Shown here: one piece after another, positions 20,749-30,883 of the stretch
How positions within the stretch are numbered: position 1 is the stretch's first letter
Layout: each line of letters starts with the position of its first letter
NCBI RefSeq assembly: GCF_019977315.1
Contig: NZ_AP024652.1
Coordinates: forward strand, 2,294,001-2,358,000
Direction of reading: 5' to 3'
Length of the DNA stretch: 64,000 nucleotides
DNA from: Arthrobacter sp. StoSoilB22
GTDB taxonomy: Bacteria; Actinomycetota; Actinomycetes; Actinomycetales; Micrococcaceae
Translations under genes and position numbers: made by a program
Notes under the pieces: model-generated
What the model was told of the DNA's origin: nothing
Seen by the model: the letters and a program-made list of their open reading frames with translations, nothing else
Database searches by the model: none

Positions 20749-22380
20749 TTAGCTTTCGAGTGCGCTGGCTTGGTTAGCCAACGCAGAGACGATTTCCTGG
20801 AGCTGGGCTACGCCGGCTGCACGGTCGGTGAGGTGCAGGCGCAGTACCGGGCGGCCGTGACCTTCCAGGACCTGGGCATCACCCGAGGCCTGCGCAGCAA
20901 TGAGCTGGCCGAACGTGAAGGGACGCTCCGGGATCTCGAGATCCGTAGCTGATGCTGCAGTGATCTGCAGGAACACTCCGATTGCCGGTCCGCCCTTATG
21001 GAACTGTCCCGTGGAGTGCAGGAAACGCGGGCCCCAACCGAACGTCACCGGACGGCCACTGACGGCAGCCAGTTCGTCACGGATGCCTTCGAGCGGTGCA
21101 TGGGAAATGCGGTCCAGGTAGGCCTGAACGCTCAAATAACCATCTGCACCGAGCTGGCCAAGGAGCGCCTGCACAGCTTCGCTCGCCGTCGAGGCGTCCC
21201 CGAGCCAGTCCCCGCCGCGAACCTCCACAGCACCATCGGTGAACGCTGCGGGGGTCGGTTCAGGGCGGGCGTCCAACAGGCCGCGCGCGGCAACCTTAGC
21301 TGCCTCGACGTCGGGCTGGTCAAACGGGTTGATGCCCAGCAGACGGCCCGCTACCGCGGTGGCGAATTCCCAGGCAAACATCTGCGAGGGAAGCCCACCG
21401 GCAATGGCAACCTCGTTCTCACGAAGTTCGACGTCGGCATCAGCACTCACCAGGCGGACCACCAGGACATCCCCGGCACCGCCAAGGGCCTCCGGGGAAT
21501 CCGGACCGGCAACGACCGGCAGAACACCGGTGCCCAGCTTGCCGGTGGATTCCGCGATCAGCTGTTCGGCCCAGTCAGCGAAGCCGACAATGCCCGAACC
21601 GTCTTCGGCGATCACGATCTTGTTGCGCAGCGGGTTGGTACCACCCAGGGCGATGCCGAGGGCAAGGCCGATGTTGTCCGCTGAATCCTCATTGAGAATC
21701 TCAGCAGCTTCTTCAGCTTCATCCAGGAATGCCTGGATGTCGACACCGGCCAGCCCACACGGGACCAAGCCAAAAGCTGTCAGTGCAGAGAAACGTCCAC
21801 CCACATTCGGATCGGCGTTGAACACTGCGCGGTAGCCCGCTTCGCGGGAAGCGTTATCCAGCGGCGAACCGGGATCGGTGACGATGATGATGCGGCTCTT
21901 GGCGTCGATGCCGGCGTCGTTGAACGCCTTCTCGAACACTCGTCGCTGGGAGTCGGTTTCAACGGTGGAGCCCGACTTGGAGGAAACAACGATAGCCGTC
22001 TCCGCCAGCCGGTCCGCCAATGCAGCACTGACCTGTTCGGGGTCGGTGCTGTCCAGCACCGTCAGCTCGACGCCGGCGGTGCCGGCGATAACCTCAGGCG
22101 CCAAGGAAGACCCACCCATGCCACAAAGGACAATGCGGGTGACCCCTTCACCGCGAAGGGCATCGCGAAGTTCCAGGATGTCACCGACCAAAGCCTGAGA
22201 CACTGTGGCGGCTTCTACCCAGCCGAGGCGTATCGCCGATTCGGACTCCGCGTCAGGGCCCCACAAAGTGTGGTCCTTGGCGAAAATCCGCGTGGCGATC
22301 TTTTCCTCGACCAAGCCGTCAATGTGCTGGGCAATAGCCTGCTGGGCGGCACCGCTGGCGTCGTAGCTGATTGTGCTCAT
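20749..22380 (-). CDS. pgi: Glucose-6-phosphate isomerase
   Basis: A 543-residue sugar isomerase of the actinobacterial/cyanobacterial type that interconverts glucose-6-phosphate and fructose-6-phosphate. The phosphate-binding GMGGSSLAPEV segment is near residue 110 and SSKSGSTVETDSQ near residue 155; FSALTAFGLVP and PEALGGAGDVL follow in the central part. Similarity to the classical E. coli Pgi is low, and the annotation rests on the SIS-fold motifs and on position between tal and zwf, a conserved order in actinobacteria. The start is ATG 22380, 6 bases after tal. Confidence 0.9.
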   Translation of the reverse strand: MSTISYDASGAAQQAIAQHIDGLVEEKIATRIFAKDHTLWGPDAESESAIRLGWVEAATVSQALVGDILELRDALRGEGVTRIVLCGMGGSSLAPEVIAGTAGVELTVLDSTDPEQVSAALADRLAETAIVVSSKSGSTVETDSQRRVFEKAFNDAGIDAKSRIIIVTDPGSPLDNASREAGYRAVFNADPNVGGRFSALTAFGLVPCGLAGVDIQAFLDEAEEAAEILNEDSADNIGLALGIALGGTNPLRNKIVIAEDGSGIVGFADWAEQLIAESTGKLGTGVLPVVAGPDSPEALGGAGDVLVVRLVSADADVELRENEVAIAGGLPSQMFAWEFATAVAGRLLGINPFDQPDVEAAKVAARGLLDARPEPTPAAFTDGAVEVRGGDWLGDASTASEAVQALLGQLGADGYLSVQAYLDRISHAPLEGIRDELAAVSGRPVTFGWGPRFLHSTGQFHKGGPAIGVFLQITAASATDLEIPERPFTFGQLIAAQASGDAQVLEGHGRPVLRLHLTDRAAGVAQLQEIVSALANQASALES

Positions 22381-22386
22381 GGTGTG

Positions 22387-23505
22387 TTAGGAAGCCTTCC
22401 GTGCGGTGACGAGTGCGCCTTCAACGTCGGCGAGGAGTTCCTTCCAGGAGCCCACGAACTTCTCGAGGCCTTCGGTCTCAAGGAGGGTGACGACGTCGTT
22501 GTAGGAGACACCGAGGGCTTCGAGGGCGTTGAGGGTCTCGTTCGCTTCGTCGTAGGTGCCGGTGATGGTGTCGCCGGTGACTACTCCGTGGTCGAACGTG
22601 GCGTCGAGGGTCTTCTCGGGCATGGTGTTGACCACGCCCGCAGCGACGAGTTCGGTGACGTAGAGGGTGTCCGGGTAGGCCGGGTCCTTCACGCCGGTGG
22701 AAGCCCACAGGGGGCGCTGGGGGAGAGCGCCTGCTTCAGCCAGCACTGCCCAACGCTCGGTGGAGAAGAGCTCTTCGTAGACCTGGTAGGCCAGGCGTGC
22801 GTTCGCCACGCCGGCCTTGCCCTTGAGTGCCTTGGCTTCATCGGTGCCGATGGCGTCAAGGCGCTTGTCGATTTCCGAATCCACGCGGGACACGAAGAAC
22901 GATGCCACCGAGTGGATCTTGGAAAGGTCGTGGCCGTTTTCCTTGGCCTGCTCAAGACCGGACTGGAAGGCGTTGATGACTGCGCGGTAGCGCTCCAAGG
23001 AGAAGATCAGCGTGACGTTGACGCTGATGCCCTCGGCGAGGGTGGCCGTGATGGCCTCCAGGCCTTCCAGGGTTGCCGGGATCTTGATGTGGACGTTGTC
23101 CTTGTTGACCTTGGCGTGCAGGTGCTTGGCCTCGGCAATGGTACCGGCGGTGTCCCAGGCAAGGCGGGGGTCAACCTCGATGGAGACTCGGCCATCCACA
23201 CCATTGGTGGCGGCGGCGATCGGGGCGAAGAGATCGCAGGCGTCAGCGACGTCCGTGGTGGTGATCTCGAAAATCGTCTCTTCGACACTGGCGCCGGCGG
23301 CAGCCTGGGCGGCAATGGTGGCGTCGTAGTCCGTGCCGGCGGTGATGGCGGCGTGGAAGATGGACGGGTTGGTGGTCACACCAACAACGTTCTTCTCGTC
23401 GATGAGCTTCTGCAGCGTGCCGGTATCCAGGCGGGTGCGGGAGAGGTCATCGAGCCAGATCGAAACGCCGGCGTCAGAGAGCTGCTGCGTGGGAGTTGTA
23501 GACAT
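22387..23505 (-). CDS. tal: Transaldolase
   Basis: A 372-residue TIM-barrel enzyme of the non-oxidative pentose phosphate pathway. [15 protein letters not shown] is near residue 40; the Schiff-base Lys is in [15 protein letters not shown] near residue 140; [16 protein letters not shown] follows. Length is typical of the longer bacterial (type 2/actinobacterial) transaldolases. The start is ATG at 23505 with AAGGAGAAA upstream on the coding strand. It lies 33 bases after tkt and 6 bases before pgi, as part of one operon. Confidence 0.96.
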   Translation of the reverse strand: MSTTPTQQLSDAGVSIWLDDLSRTRLDTGTLQKLIDEKNVVGVTTNPSIFHAAITAGTDYDATIAAQAAAGASVEETIFEITTTDVADACDLFAPIAAATNGVDGRVSIEVDPRLAWDTAGTIAEAKHLHAKVNKDNVHIKIPATLEGLEAITATLAEGISVNVTLIFSLERYRAVINAFQSGLEQAKENGHDLSKIHSVASFFVSRVDSEIDKRLDAIGTDEAKALKGKAGVANARLAYQVYEELFSTERWAVLAEAGALPQRPLWASTGVKDPAYPDTLYVTELVAAGVVNTMPEKTLDATFDHGVVTGDTITGTYDEANETLNALEALGVSYNDVVTLLETEGLEKFVGSWKELLADVEGALVTARKAS

Positions 23506-23538
23506 GTGTGTTTCTCCTTGTGAGAGGGAAGCAGACTG

Positions 23539-25665
23539 TTATGCGTTGGAGTCTGCGAGGGAGTCTTTGGCTGCGGCGGCAACGGCTTCGGCGGTGATGC
23601 CGAACTCGTTGAAGAGCCGCTTGTAGTCGGCCGAGGCGCCGAAGTGTTCCAGGGAGATGGAGCGGCCGGCGTCGCCGACGAATTCGCGCCAGCCCAGTGC
23701 CAGACCGGCTTCGACCGAAACGCGGGCCTTGACAGCAGCGGGGAGCACGGACTCGCGGTAAGCCTCGTCCTGCTTGTTGAACCACTCAACGCACGGCATG
23801 GAGACAACGCGGGCTGCGATGCCTTCGGCCTGCAGGGCTTCGCGGGCCTGGACTGCGAGCTGAACCTCGGAGCCGGTGCCGATCAGGATGACCTGCGCGT
23901 CAACGGATTCGCCGTCCTTGGAGGCTTCGGCAAGGACGTACCCGCCCTTGGCTACACCTGCGGTGGAACCGAAGGTGTCACCAGCAGCTTCGCCTTCGCC
24001 GCGGGCGTAGGTGGGGATGTTCTGGCGGGTCAGGACAATGCCTGCCGGGTTCTCGTGGTTCTCCAGCATGGCCTTCCATGCAGCCGAGACCTCGTTGGCG
24101 TCGCCGGGACGGACGACATCCAGGCCCGGGATGGCGCGCAGCGACGCGAGCTGCTCCACCGGCTGGTGGGTAGGTCCGTCTTCGCCCAGGCCGATGGAGT
24201 CGTGCGTCCACACGTACAGGGATGGGACACCCATCAGAGCGCCAAGGCGGATCGCCGGGCGCTGGTAGTCGGAGAAGATCAGGAACGTACCGGAGAAGGC
24301 CCGGGTGCGTCCGTGCAAGGAGATGCCGTTCACGATCGAAGCAGCAGCGTGCTCACGGATACCGAAGTGCAGGACACGTCCGTACGGGTTGCCCTTCCAG
24401 GCATCCGTGGAGCGCGAGGTCGGGATAAACGACGGCGAGCCTTCAATGGTGGTGTTGTTGGACTCGGCGAGGTCGGCCGAACCGCCCCAGAGCTCGGGCA
24501 GGACCGGGCCGATAGCGTTCAGGACCTTGCCGGAGGCAGCGCGGGTGGAAACGTCCTTGCCTGCCTCAAAGACGGGCAGTGCAGCGTCGATGCCCACGGG
24601 CAGCTTCTTGGCTTCCACACGCTCCAGCAGGGCAGCAGCATCCGGGTTGGCGGACTGCCATGCCTCGAACGACTTCTGCCACGCGGCACGGGATTCGGCG
24701 CCGCGGTCCAGGACCTTGCGGGCGTGGGCCAGAACTTCTTCGTCAACGTCGAAGGACTTGGCCGGATCGAAACCGAGCACGGTCTTCAGTGCCGCGACTT
24801 CCTCGGCACCCAAAGCGGAACCGTGGATCTTGCCGGTGTTCTGCTTCTTTGGTGCCGGGTAGCCGATGATGGTGCGCAGCGAGATGATGGACGGCTTGTT
24901 CGTCTCTGCCTTGGCTGCCTGCAGTGCGGAGTAGAGCTCCTGGACGTCTTCGACGTAGTCACCGGTCTTGGTCCAGTCAACGCGCTGGGTGTGCCAGCCG
25001 TACGCCTCGTAGCGTTTAAGGACGTCTTCGGTGAAGGCGATGTCGGTGTCGTCTTCGATGGAGATGTGGTTCTCGTCGTAGATCACCACGAGGTTGCCCA
25101 GTTCCTGGTGCCCGGCAAGCGAGGACGCCTCGGACGTCACGCCTTCCTGGAGGTCGCCGTCGGAAGCGATGACCCAGATGGTGTGGTCGAACGGCGATTC
25201 GCCGGCGGGAGCATCGGCGTCGAACAATCCACGCTGGCGACGCTGGGAGTACGCGAAACCAACAGCGGAGGCCAGCCCCTGGCCCAGCGGGCCGGTGGTG
25301 ATTTCCACACCGGCGGTGTGCTTGTACTCAGGGTGACCCGGGGTCAGCGAACCCCAGGTGCGGAGCGCCTCGAGGTCCTTCAGTTCCAGGCCGTAACCGG
25401 AGAGGAACAACTGGATGTACAGGGTCAATGACGTGTGACCGGGGGACAACACAAAGCGGTCGCGGCCAATCCAGTCCGGGTTCTTCGGGTCATGACGCAT
25501 CAGCTTCTGGAACAGCAGGTACGCTGCCGGAGCCAAGCTCATTGCCGTACCAGGGTGACCGTTTCCGACCTTCTCCACGGCGTCGGCGGCCAACACGCGA
25601 ACGGTGTCAACTGCCTTTTTGTCCAGATCGGTCCATGACAGTTCTTGCTCTTCCAAATGTGGCAC
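23539..25665 (-). CDS. tkt: Transketolase
   Basis: A 708-residue thiamine-diphosphate enzyme moving two-carbon units between sugar phosphates. The PP domain has [18 protein letters not shown] and the cofactor motif [19 protein letters not shown]; the Pyr domain has the catalytic Glu region [14 protein letters not shown] and [19 protein letters not shown]. The frame remains open 60 bases further upstream, but the GTG at 25665 gives the expected N-terminus [10 protein letters not shown] with AGAGAGGGG upstream. It is the first gene of the minus-strand operon through pgl. Confidence 0.96.
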   Translation of the reverse strand: MPHLEEQELSWTDLDKKAVDTVRVLAADAVEKVGNGHPGTAMSLAPAAYLLFQKLMRHDPKNPDWIGRDRFVLSPGHTSLTLYIQLFLSGYGLELKDLEALRTWGSLTPGHPEYKHTAGVEITTGPLGQGLASAVGFAYSQRRQRGLFDADAPAGESPFDHTIWVIASDGDLQEGVTSEASSLAGHQELGNLVVIYDENHISIEDDTDIAFTEDVLKRYEAYGWHTQRVDWTKTGDYVEDVQELYSALQAAKAETNKPSIISLRTIIGYPAPKKQNTGKIHGSALGAEEVAALKTVLGFDPAKSFDVDEEVLAHARKVLDRGAESRAAWQKSFEAWQSANPDAAALLERVEAKKLPVGIDAALPVFEAGKDVSTRAASGKVLNAIGPVLPELWGGSADLAESNNTTIEGSPSFIPTSRSTDAWKGNPYGRVLHFGIREHAAASIVNGISLHGRTRAFSGTFLIFSDYQRPAIRLGALMGVPSLYVWTHDSIGLGEDGPTHQPVEQLASLRAIPGLDVVRPGDANEVSAAWKAMLENHENPAGIVLTRQNIPTYARGEGEAAGDTFGSTAGVAKGGYVLAEASKDGESVDAQVILIGTGSEVQLAVQAREALQAEGIAARVVSMPCVEWFNKQDEAYRESVLPAAVKARVSVEAGLALGWREFVGDAGRSISLEHFGASADYKRLFNEFGITAEAVAAAAKDSLADSNA

Positions 25666-26093
25666 GAAAACCGAGCCCCTCTCTGTGCTGACGGCAGGCG
25701 TACGGACACGGCACGCAGGAAGCACAGGATGGCGCCCGCTGCAATGTGTCTACCAGCCGTTCACCATTGAAACGTTGATCTCTCATCCAGACGCACGGAT
25801 ATCCGAGAATACGGTTTCCCGGATGGTCAACGTGTGCTGATCTGCTCAACAGCTTAGCCCTAAACGTGTCAGGTAACTGAGGGAATCCCACTAACTGGAC
25901 AGAAATTCGCTTATATGAATCACCATGGCACCGCGGGGGAGTGAAGTTTCGGAAACATTGACGTATTTTGCGGACATCGGCCCTCTTTCCGCCACGGTAT
26001 GATATTTGGAGGCCAGCAGCGGTTCATGCGCCCGAGGTTGCTTTCGACAACAGGGACGGCAGCCGCTGCGAGAACCCCAGAGCATAGAACAGA
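25666..26093. other. Divergent intergenic region between tkt and ctaB
   Basis: This 428-base region holds no gene that I can support; the short frames in it have no recognisable product. It must carry the promoters for both the tkt operon (minus) and ctaB (plus). Visible elements are a palindrome CGGATATCCG at 25796-25805 and a TATGAT at 25998-26003 about 90 bases before ctaB, without a clear -35 partner. No riboswitch fold was recognised. Confidence 0.4.
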
Positions 26094-27056
26094 GTGACTG
26101 CCGCCGTGAGCACAACTGATACGCCCCTTAACGCGTCCCCGGCACGGGGAAGCATCGGAATGTCCCGTAAATTCAAGGCGTATCTGGCTCTGACCAAACC
26201 CAGGGTCATCGAACTGCTCCTGGTCAGCACACTGCCCACCATGATTTTTGCGCAACGCGGTTTCCCGTCCATCGGGCTGATTCTTGCGACCCTCGTTGGT
26301 GGTGCATTCGCTGCCGGCAGTGCCGGCGTCTTCAACTGCTACATCGACCGCGACATTGACAAACTCATGCACCGCACGGAAAAGCGGCCCTTGGTCACTG
26401 GTGAAGTATCGCCGCGCGAGGCCCTGGTGTTTGCCTGGGTACTGGGTGCCGCCTCGATCGCGATCCTGTGGTTCGGTGCCAACCCGCTTTCTGCGTGGCT
26501 GGGTCTCGGCGCGATCGTTTTCTACGTGGTCATTTACACCATGATCCTGAAGCGTCGCACGGCCCAGAACATCGTCTGGGGTGGCGCTGCCGGATGCTTC
26601 CCGGTTCTCATCGCCTGGGCGGCCGTTACCAACACGGTCGAGTGGCCCGCCATTGTCCTGTTCATGGTGATTTTCCTCTGGACGCCTCCCCATTACTGGC
26701 CGCTTTCCATGCGATACGGCGAGGACTACCGCAACGCCAACGTACCCATGCTCGGCGCCATCGCCGGCGCGAAGGTGGTCTCTGTACAGGTAGTCCTCTA
26801 CGCGTGGGCCATGGTGGCCTGCTCGTTGCTGATGGTGCCCGTTGGTGGGGCCGGCTGGGTCTACACCATCGTCGCCGTTGCCGCCGGCGCCTGGTTCCTC
26901 TACGAAAGCCACGCCTTGTACAAGCGCGCCCAGGGTGGCGACGTCTCCAACAAGGGCGCAATGAAGGTCTTCCATGGCTCCATCAGCTACCTGACGCTGC
27001 TCTTCATTGCCTTGGCCGTTGATCCGTTCGTCGGCTCCGCGATCGTTGGCGCCTAG
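26094..27056 (+). CDS. ctaB: Protoheme IX farnesyltransferase (heme O synthase)
   Basis: This 320-residue polytopic membrane enzyme of the UbiA family farnesylates heme B to heme O for cytochrome oxidase. The first Asp-rich prenyl-diphosphate site is [20 protein letters not shown] near residues 80-99; the second conserved block is [15 protein letters not shown] near residue 210. About nine hydrophobic helices alternate along the protein. Two in-frame GTG starts, 26094 and 26106, are possible; neither has a strong ribosome-binding site. Together with ctaA, 1 kb downstream on the other strand, it supplies heme A. Confidence 0.95.
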   Translation: MTAAVSTTDTPLNASPARGSIGMSRKFKAYLALTKPRVIELLLVSTLPTMIFAQRGFPSIGLILATLVGGAFAAGSAGVFNCYIDRDIDKLMHRTEKRPLVTGEVSPREALVFAWVLGAASIAILWFGANPLSAWLGLGAIVFYVVIYTMILKRRTAQNIVWGGAAGCFPVLIAWAAVTNTVEWPAIVLFMVIFLWTPPHYWPLSMRYGEDYRNANVPMLGAIAGAKVVSVQVVLYAWAMVACSLLMVPVGGAGWVYTIVAVAAGAWFLYESHALYKRAQGGDVSNKGAMKVFHGSISYLTLLFIALAVDPFVGSAIVGA

Positions 27057-27143
27057 CTCCGCACACGCTCTGCAAGCCGCAAACGCTCGACGCCGGTACT
27101 CGCCAGAGTGCCGGCGTCGCCGTTTTGCGGCGCTCTTCTCTGA

Positions 27144-27191
27144 CCCTCTCTCACATCCCGCGGGCTTGAGCCGATCCCTCTCTCACATCCC
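27144..27191 (+). repeat. Spaced direct repeat of CCCTCTCTCACATCCC
   Basis: Two identical 16-base copies start 32 bases apart (27144-27159 and 27176-27191) in the gap between ctaB and the FtsX-like remnant. A partial match (CCCTCTCTCA) occurs upstream of fabG near 45974. This could be a dispersed intergenic repeat of this lineage or paired binding sites. Confidence 0.55.
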
Positions 27192-27242
27192 CCGGAGCCT
27201 AACCGCTCCAGGGGTCCCGTAACGCCCCCTATCGTTCGTGAT

Positions 27243-28058
27243 GTGACGCGGACAGTCCAGCGACACACAGCCTTCGACATTCCGGCTGGCTCTATCCCCG
27301 AGGCGCCCCCATGCAGAGGTGCTGTCCGCATCGCAGACGCCGCATTTGTCCGTCTGCAAAGTGCCACCGATTCCTTTGGTGATGTCGCCCTGCTTGATCA
27401 TTCATTCGGGGCTCCGGTCGCCGTCCTCGGCGGGGACGCCGCACGGCAGCTGGGCCTCGCGAAGCCGGGACCCGGCGTCGTGATGTGGCTCTATGGCAAG
27501 CCAGTACCAGTGGTGGGAATCATCAATAAACCGGGGCGTGACCCCATCCTCGATGGCGCCGTTGTGGTTGGCGTTCGGTCCTACCCCATAAGGTCAACCA
27601 ATGTGGCCGCGAATTTGGTCCTCAGGACGCAAACCGGCGCGCCGGCTGCCATAGCGGAAGTACTCCCCAAAGCGCTGAGTCCGGCGTCAACGGAGGCAAT
27701 CGAGGTTCAGACCGTCGCTGACCTCAGGGATCTCAAACACGCAATCAACACTGACCTCGGCCGTATGGTTGCGATAGTTTCGGTTGTTCTGCTGGCCCTC
27801 GGAATGCGGCGGACCGCTCTGGCGTCCATGTTCCTTGTGGAAGGGGCAGTAGTGGGTGCACTTGGTGGCATTGCCGGCGCCGCCGCGGGCATGGGCGCCG
27901 CTCTTGCCTACGCCGCAAACGAGGGCTGGGTCCCGGTGATTCCAGCAGATGCGGCCCTTTGGGGTATCGCGGCCGACCTGCTCAGTGGCACCCTCTCAGC
28001 GGTTTATCCGGCAGTGGTGGCGTCGCGGGCGAATCCGGCGCAGCTCATCCGCAGCTAA
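27243..28058 (+). pseudogene. FtsX/MacB-type ABC permease remnant with internal deletion
   Basis: The 271-residue frame resembles the C-terminal part of an FtsX-like permease: an extracytoplasmic segment (VALLDHSFGAPVAVLGGDAARQLG), then the membrane part and the usual end VVASRANPAQLIRS. Two things are wrong. The N-terminal transmembrane helix and start region are missing. And the second and third membrane helices are joined directly (VVLLALG-MRRTALASMFLVEG), without the cytoplasmic linker of roughly 20 residues (ANTTL...ERxxEIGLRRALG) that normally separates them and contacts the ATPase. No partner ATPase gene lies beside it. Its stop interlocks with the ctaA stop on the other strand (4-base overlap). 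I read it as a decayed gene that has kept an open frame. Confidence 0.65.
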
Positions 28059-28999
28059 CGCTTCGGGCTGTACTTCGCCACATCAGCGGCGTTGGTGGCC
28101 GCACTCATCAACACGGCAGCACCGAACATATGAGCGCCCACGAGCAGTGCGGGAATGCCGTTGTAATACTGAGTGAAGCCGATGACGGCCTGCAGCAGGG
28201 TTACACCCAGAAGGAGATACGTCGCCGTCCGGAATGGCCCGGAAAGCTTGTGCCTGAAAACCAAGTACACCGCGAATAGTGTTCCTGCAGTGATCAGGTA
28301 GGCCGGTACGGCGTGGATATGTGAGAAGAGGTCCCAGTCAAGGTCATTGCGCGGAGCATCTGCATCGCCTGCGTGGGGCCCGGCGCCAGTGACCACGACA
28401 CCCAGCATCACCGAAAGTGCCGAGAAAACAGCAACGGCCGTCATCAACGGACGGGTTACAGCGGGCAGGACAGGCAGCGTGCGGTTCATGAACCGGCCGG
28501 TCCGCCCGTAAGCGCGGTTGACCAGGAGTGTGGCGAAGACCACCAGAGCCATGGAGACAAGGAAGTGAAGGCCCACAACCCAAGGGTTGAGGCCGGACAG
28601 AACCGTGATTCCACCGATCACAGCCTGCGCCGGAATGCTGGCCAGAAGGCCCAGAGCAAGGACGAACAGGTCGCGGCGCTCTTTGCGGAGATTCCACAAG
28701 TACACCAGCATGAGCGCAGCAACGGCTGCCAGAGCGAAGGTCAGGAGCCGGTTGCCGAATTCGATGAAACCGTGGATGCCCATCTCCGGCGTATTCACCA
28801 ACGAATCGCTGGTGCAGCGCGGCCACGTAGGGCACCCAAGGCCGGAAGCGGTAAGTCGCACGGCACCACCGGTCACCACAAGCACTGTCTGTCCAATGAG
28901 GGACAACAGTGCCAGGCGGCGCACGGCGTTGTTGACCTCGGTGGGCAGCTTGGACGTCAATCGCTGGACGGTATTGGGTAGGCGCGATGCCGTGCTCAC
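28055..28999 (-). CDS. ctaA: Heme A synthase (COX15/CtaA family)
   Basis: A 314-residue membrane protein that oxidises heme O to heme A for aa3-type oxidase. Eight hydrophobic segments can be counted. The family motifs VRLTASGLGCPTWPRC, with a Cys pair, and the heme-ligand box IHGFIEFGNRLLTF lie near residues 47-85; a second His appears in VGLHFLVSMALVVFATLL, and others in SHIHAVPAYLITAG and VGAHMFGAAVL. The start is GTG at 28999. It is convergent with the permease remnant and paired functionally with ctaB. Confidence 0.94.
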   Translation of the reverse strand: MSTASRLPNTVQRLTSKLPTEVNNAVRRLALLSLIGQTVLVVTGGAVRLTASGLGCPTWPRCTSDSLVNTPEMGIHGFIEFGNRLLTFALAAVAALMLVYLWNLRKERRDLFVLALGLLASIPAQAVIGGITVLSGLNPWVVGLHFLVSMALVVFATLLVNRAYGRTGRFMNRTLPVLPAVTRPLMTAVAVFSALSVMLGVVVTGAGPHAGDADAPRNDLDWDLFSHIHAVPAYLITAGTLFAVYLVFRHKLSGPFRTATYLLLGVTLLQAVIGFTQYYNGIPALLVGAHMFGAAVLMSAATNAADVAKYSPKR

Positions 29000-29047
29000 A
29001 GTTGTCTCACTTCTCAGTTCTGCGTTGGTGGTTAATGCCTGAATGGG

Positions 29048-29812
29048 TTAGTTCCATTTGAACCATCGGATGGCCGCAGCACCGGCCAGTACGGTCCACA
29101 GCAGGAGGACTAAAACGGCGGGGAAAGGAACACTGCCCGAGAGGAAAGCATCACGGAGCGCTTGGCCCAGCGCCCCTGAGGGCAGGAAGTGCACGATGCC
29201 CTGAAGTAGGGAAGGTAGTCGTTCCGCCGGCACCACAATCCCGCCCAGGGCCCCCAGGAGAATCCACAGCAGGTTGGTGATTGCCAGGGTAGCTTCAGGG
29301 CGCACCGTACCGGCCACCAGCAGCCCCAGCGCAGTGAAGGCTGCAGCACCGAGAACTAAAAGTCCGAGCCCTGGAAGCCAGGCGTCCAGGCGTGGTTGCC
29401 ATCCCAGCATGCCGGCAACGGCTGCCACGACCAGGACCTGAAGAAAAAGGACCACCAGCACGGCGAGGATCTTGCCTGCGATGAGTCCGCCCCGACCAAG
29501 GGGAGTTGTGGACAGGAAACGGAGCACTCCGTACCGGCGGTCAAAGCCGGTAGCGATGCCCTGGCCGGTGAAGGCAGTGGACATCGCACAAAGTGCCAGG
29601 ATTCCCGGCGTTGCAACGTCTACGCGTGATCCGCCCATGTCATCGAGGAGGGGCGTCACTACCAGTCCCACCAAGGCCATCAAGGGTAGGACAATAGCGA
29701 GGATGAGTTGCTCACCGTTGCGCAGCATGGTGATGGTCTCGTAGCGGCCCTGCTGCATGATCCGGCGCGGTAGGGATGCCGGTCCGGCGTTGGGCGAGTG
29801 AAGTGGGCTCAT
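29048..29812 (-). CDS. ABC-2 type exporter permease
   Basis: A 254-residue integral membrane subunit with six hydrophobic segments, beginning after a cytosolic N-terminus (YETITMLRNGEQLILAIVLPLMALVGLVV) and ending in a hydrophobic helix and IRWFKWN. The first four bases overlap the end of the ATPase gene, so the two form one transporter. ABC-2 exporters move drugs, lipids or polymers; the substrate cannot be told from sequence. The pair lies between ctaA and sufR in many actinobacteria, which hints at a respiratory or heme-linked role, but this is only context. Confidence 0.88.
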   Translation of the reverse strand: MSPLHSPNAGPASLPRRIMQQGRYETITMLRNGEQLILAIVLPLMALVGLVVTPLLDDMGGSRVDVATPGILALCAMSTAFTGQGIATGFDRRYGVLRFLSTTPLGRGGLIAGKILAVLVVLFLQVLVVAAVAGMLGWQPRLDAWLPGLGLLVLGAAAFTALGLLVAGTVRPEATLAITNLLWILLGALGGIVVPAERLPSLLQGIVHFLPSGALGQALRDAFLSGSVPFPAVLVLLLWTVLAGAAAIRWFKWN

Positions 29813-30774
29813 CGGAGGTCCCTTCCGGAAATGTCCAGGAACACGTCTTCCAGGCTACGGGCTTCCAACCGCAGCGAGGCGGGCATGATGTTCCGTTCAG
29901 CCCACCAAGCAGTCAGGGATGCAAGGTCATTCGGGGTGATGGCGCCGGTGATGGCGTAACTCCCGGAGCGCGTCTCTGTTATCTGCAGGCCGGCATCCAC
30001 AGCACCGTTCAAGCTTAGACCGCCGGGTGCGTCGAAGTAGAGCGTCCGGTCCGTGATGGCGGAGTCCGCTGCGTGATCGTGCCGAAGCAATTCGGCGACC
30101 GTTCCCTCAACCACGTTGTGACCGCCGTCGATGATGTAGACGTAGTCCGCCAGGCGTTCCGCGTCGTCCATCAGGTGGGTGGTCAGGACAATGCCCATTC
30201 CGGCATCCCTGAGCTCGGCAATGAGCTCAAAAACCATCTGCCGGGACTGTGGATCCAAGCCGGCACTGGGCTCGTCGAGGAAAAGGATTTCAGGGTTACC
30301 CACCAGCGCCGCCGCGAGTGCCAGCCGCTGCTTTTGGCCGCCGGAAAGGCGGCGCACGCTGGTCCGGCTGAACTGGTGTATTCCCAGGCGTTCCACCAGC
30401 GCGTCAACGTTCATGGGCTTTTGGTACATGCCGGCGACATGCCGCAACAAGGGTATGGGACGGGCCGACGGCGGGAGGCCGCCGTCCTGGAGCATCACAC
30501 CTACGCGGGATCTCAAGACGGCACCTGCAGTATCAGGGTCCGCGCCAAGGAGGGAGATATTTCCGCCTGTTCGCTTCTGCAAACCTTGGGCGCACTCGAG
30601 CGTGGTGGTCTTGCCCGCGCCGTTAGCCCCCAATAGGGCGGTTACCTGGCCGCGTTCGGCCACCAGCGACAGTCCGCTGACCACCCTGAGCATTTTGCCG
30701 TCAAGGGAGGTCAGGGGGCCTACGTCCTTTATGAGTCCATCTATAGTGAGGACGGGGGATTTGGGGGATCGCAC
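29809..30774 (-). CDS. ABC exporter ATP-binding protein
   Basis: A 321-residue nucleotide-binding subunit. Walker A is LLGANGAGKTTTLECAQGL near residue 45, the Q-loop VMLQDGGLPP, the signature RRLSGGQKQRLALAAAL near residue 140, Walker B EILFLDEPSAGLDP and the H-switch TTHLMDDAE. A C-terminal domain of about 90 residues (ITETRSGSYAITGAITPND...LRLEARSLEDVFLDI) is the usual DrrA-type extension. The start is GTG 30774, six bases after a minus-strand -10 hexamer. It is followed by its permease with a 4-base overlap and is divergent from sufR. Confidence 0.93.
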   Translation of the reverse strand: MRSPKSPVLTIDGLIKDVGPLTSLDGKMLRVVSGLSLVAERGQVTALLGANGAGKTTTLECAQGLQKRTGGNISLLGADPDTAGAVLRSRVGVMLQDGGLPPSARPIPLLRHVAGMYQKPMNVDALVERLGIHQFSRTSVRRLSGGQKQRLALAAALVGNPEILFLDEPSAGLDPQSRQMVFELIAELRDAGMGIVLTTHLMDDAERLADYVYIIDGGHNVVEGTVAELLRHDHAADSAITDRTLYFDAPGGLSLNGAVDAGLQITETRSGSYAITGAITPNDLASLTAWWAERNIMPASLRLEARSLEDVFLDISGRDLR

Positions 30775-30780
30775 CAGAGT

Positions 30781-30786
30781 ATTCTA
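30781..30786 (-). promoter_or_regulatory. -10 element of a leaderless ABC exporter transcript
   Basis: On the minus strand TAGAAT is followed by six bases (ACTCTG) and the GTG start of the ATPase gene at 30774. The hexamer is close to consensus and there is no ribosome-binding site in the spacer. Confidence 0.6.
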
Positions 30787-30858
30787 CGGGAAGTAGTACG
30801 GTCACACTTGGCGGCTTCCGCAGGTCAGCCTTGCCTTACTGGATGCATGAAACAAATT

Positions 30859-30876
30859 ACGACATGATTATGTTGT
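30859..30876. promoter_or_regulatory. Candidate SufR operator overlapping the sufR promoter
   Basis: ACGACAT-GATT-ATGTTGT is an inverted repeat with seven-base arms and one mismatch. It overlaps TATGTT (30869-30874), a -10 candidate nine bases before the sufR ATG at 30884. A repressor bound here would block the suf operon promoter, which is how SufR autoregulates in other bacteria. The identity of the site is inferred from position and symmetry. Confidence 0.5.
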
Positions 30877-30883
30877 GTATTCC

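Noticed and set aside
19168-20952. A 594-codon plus-strand frame opposite zwf
   Set aside because: zwf is intact with all motifs on the other strand; the frame is a codon-bias shadow.
22270-23523. A 417-codon plus-strand frame opposite tal and the end of pgi
   Set aside because: Gly/Val/Asp-rich shadow of the real minus-strand genes.
23644-25431. A 595-codon plus-strand frame opposite tkt
   Set aside because: Shadow of transketolase; no motif, no ribosome-binding site.
27243-28058. The FtsX-like frame as a working MacB-type exporter
   Set aside because: It lacks the N-terminal helix, the linker between helices 2 and 3, and a partner ATPase.
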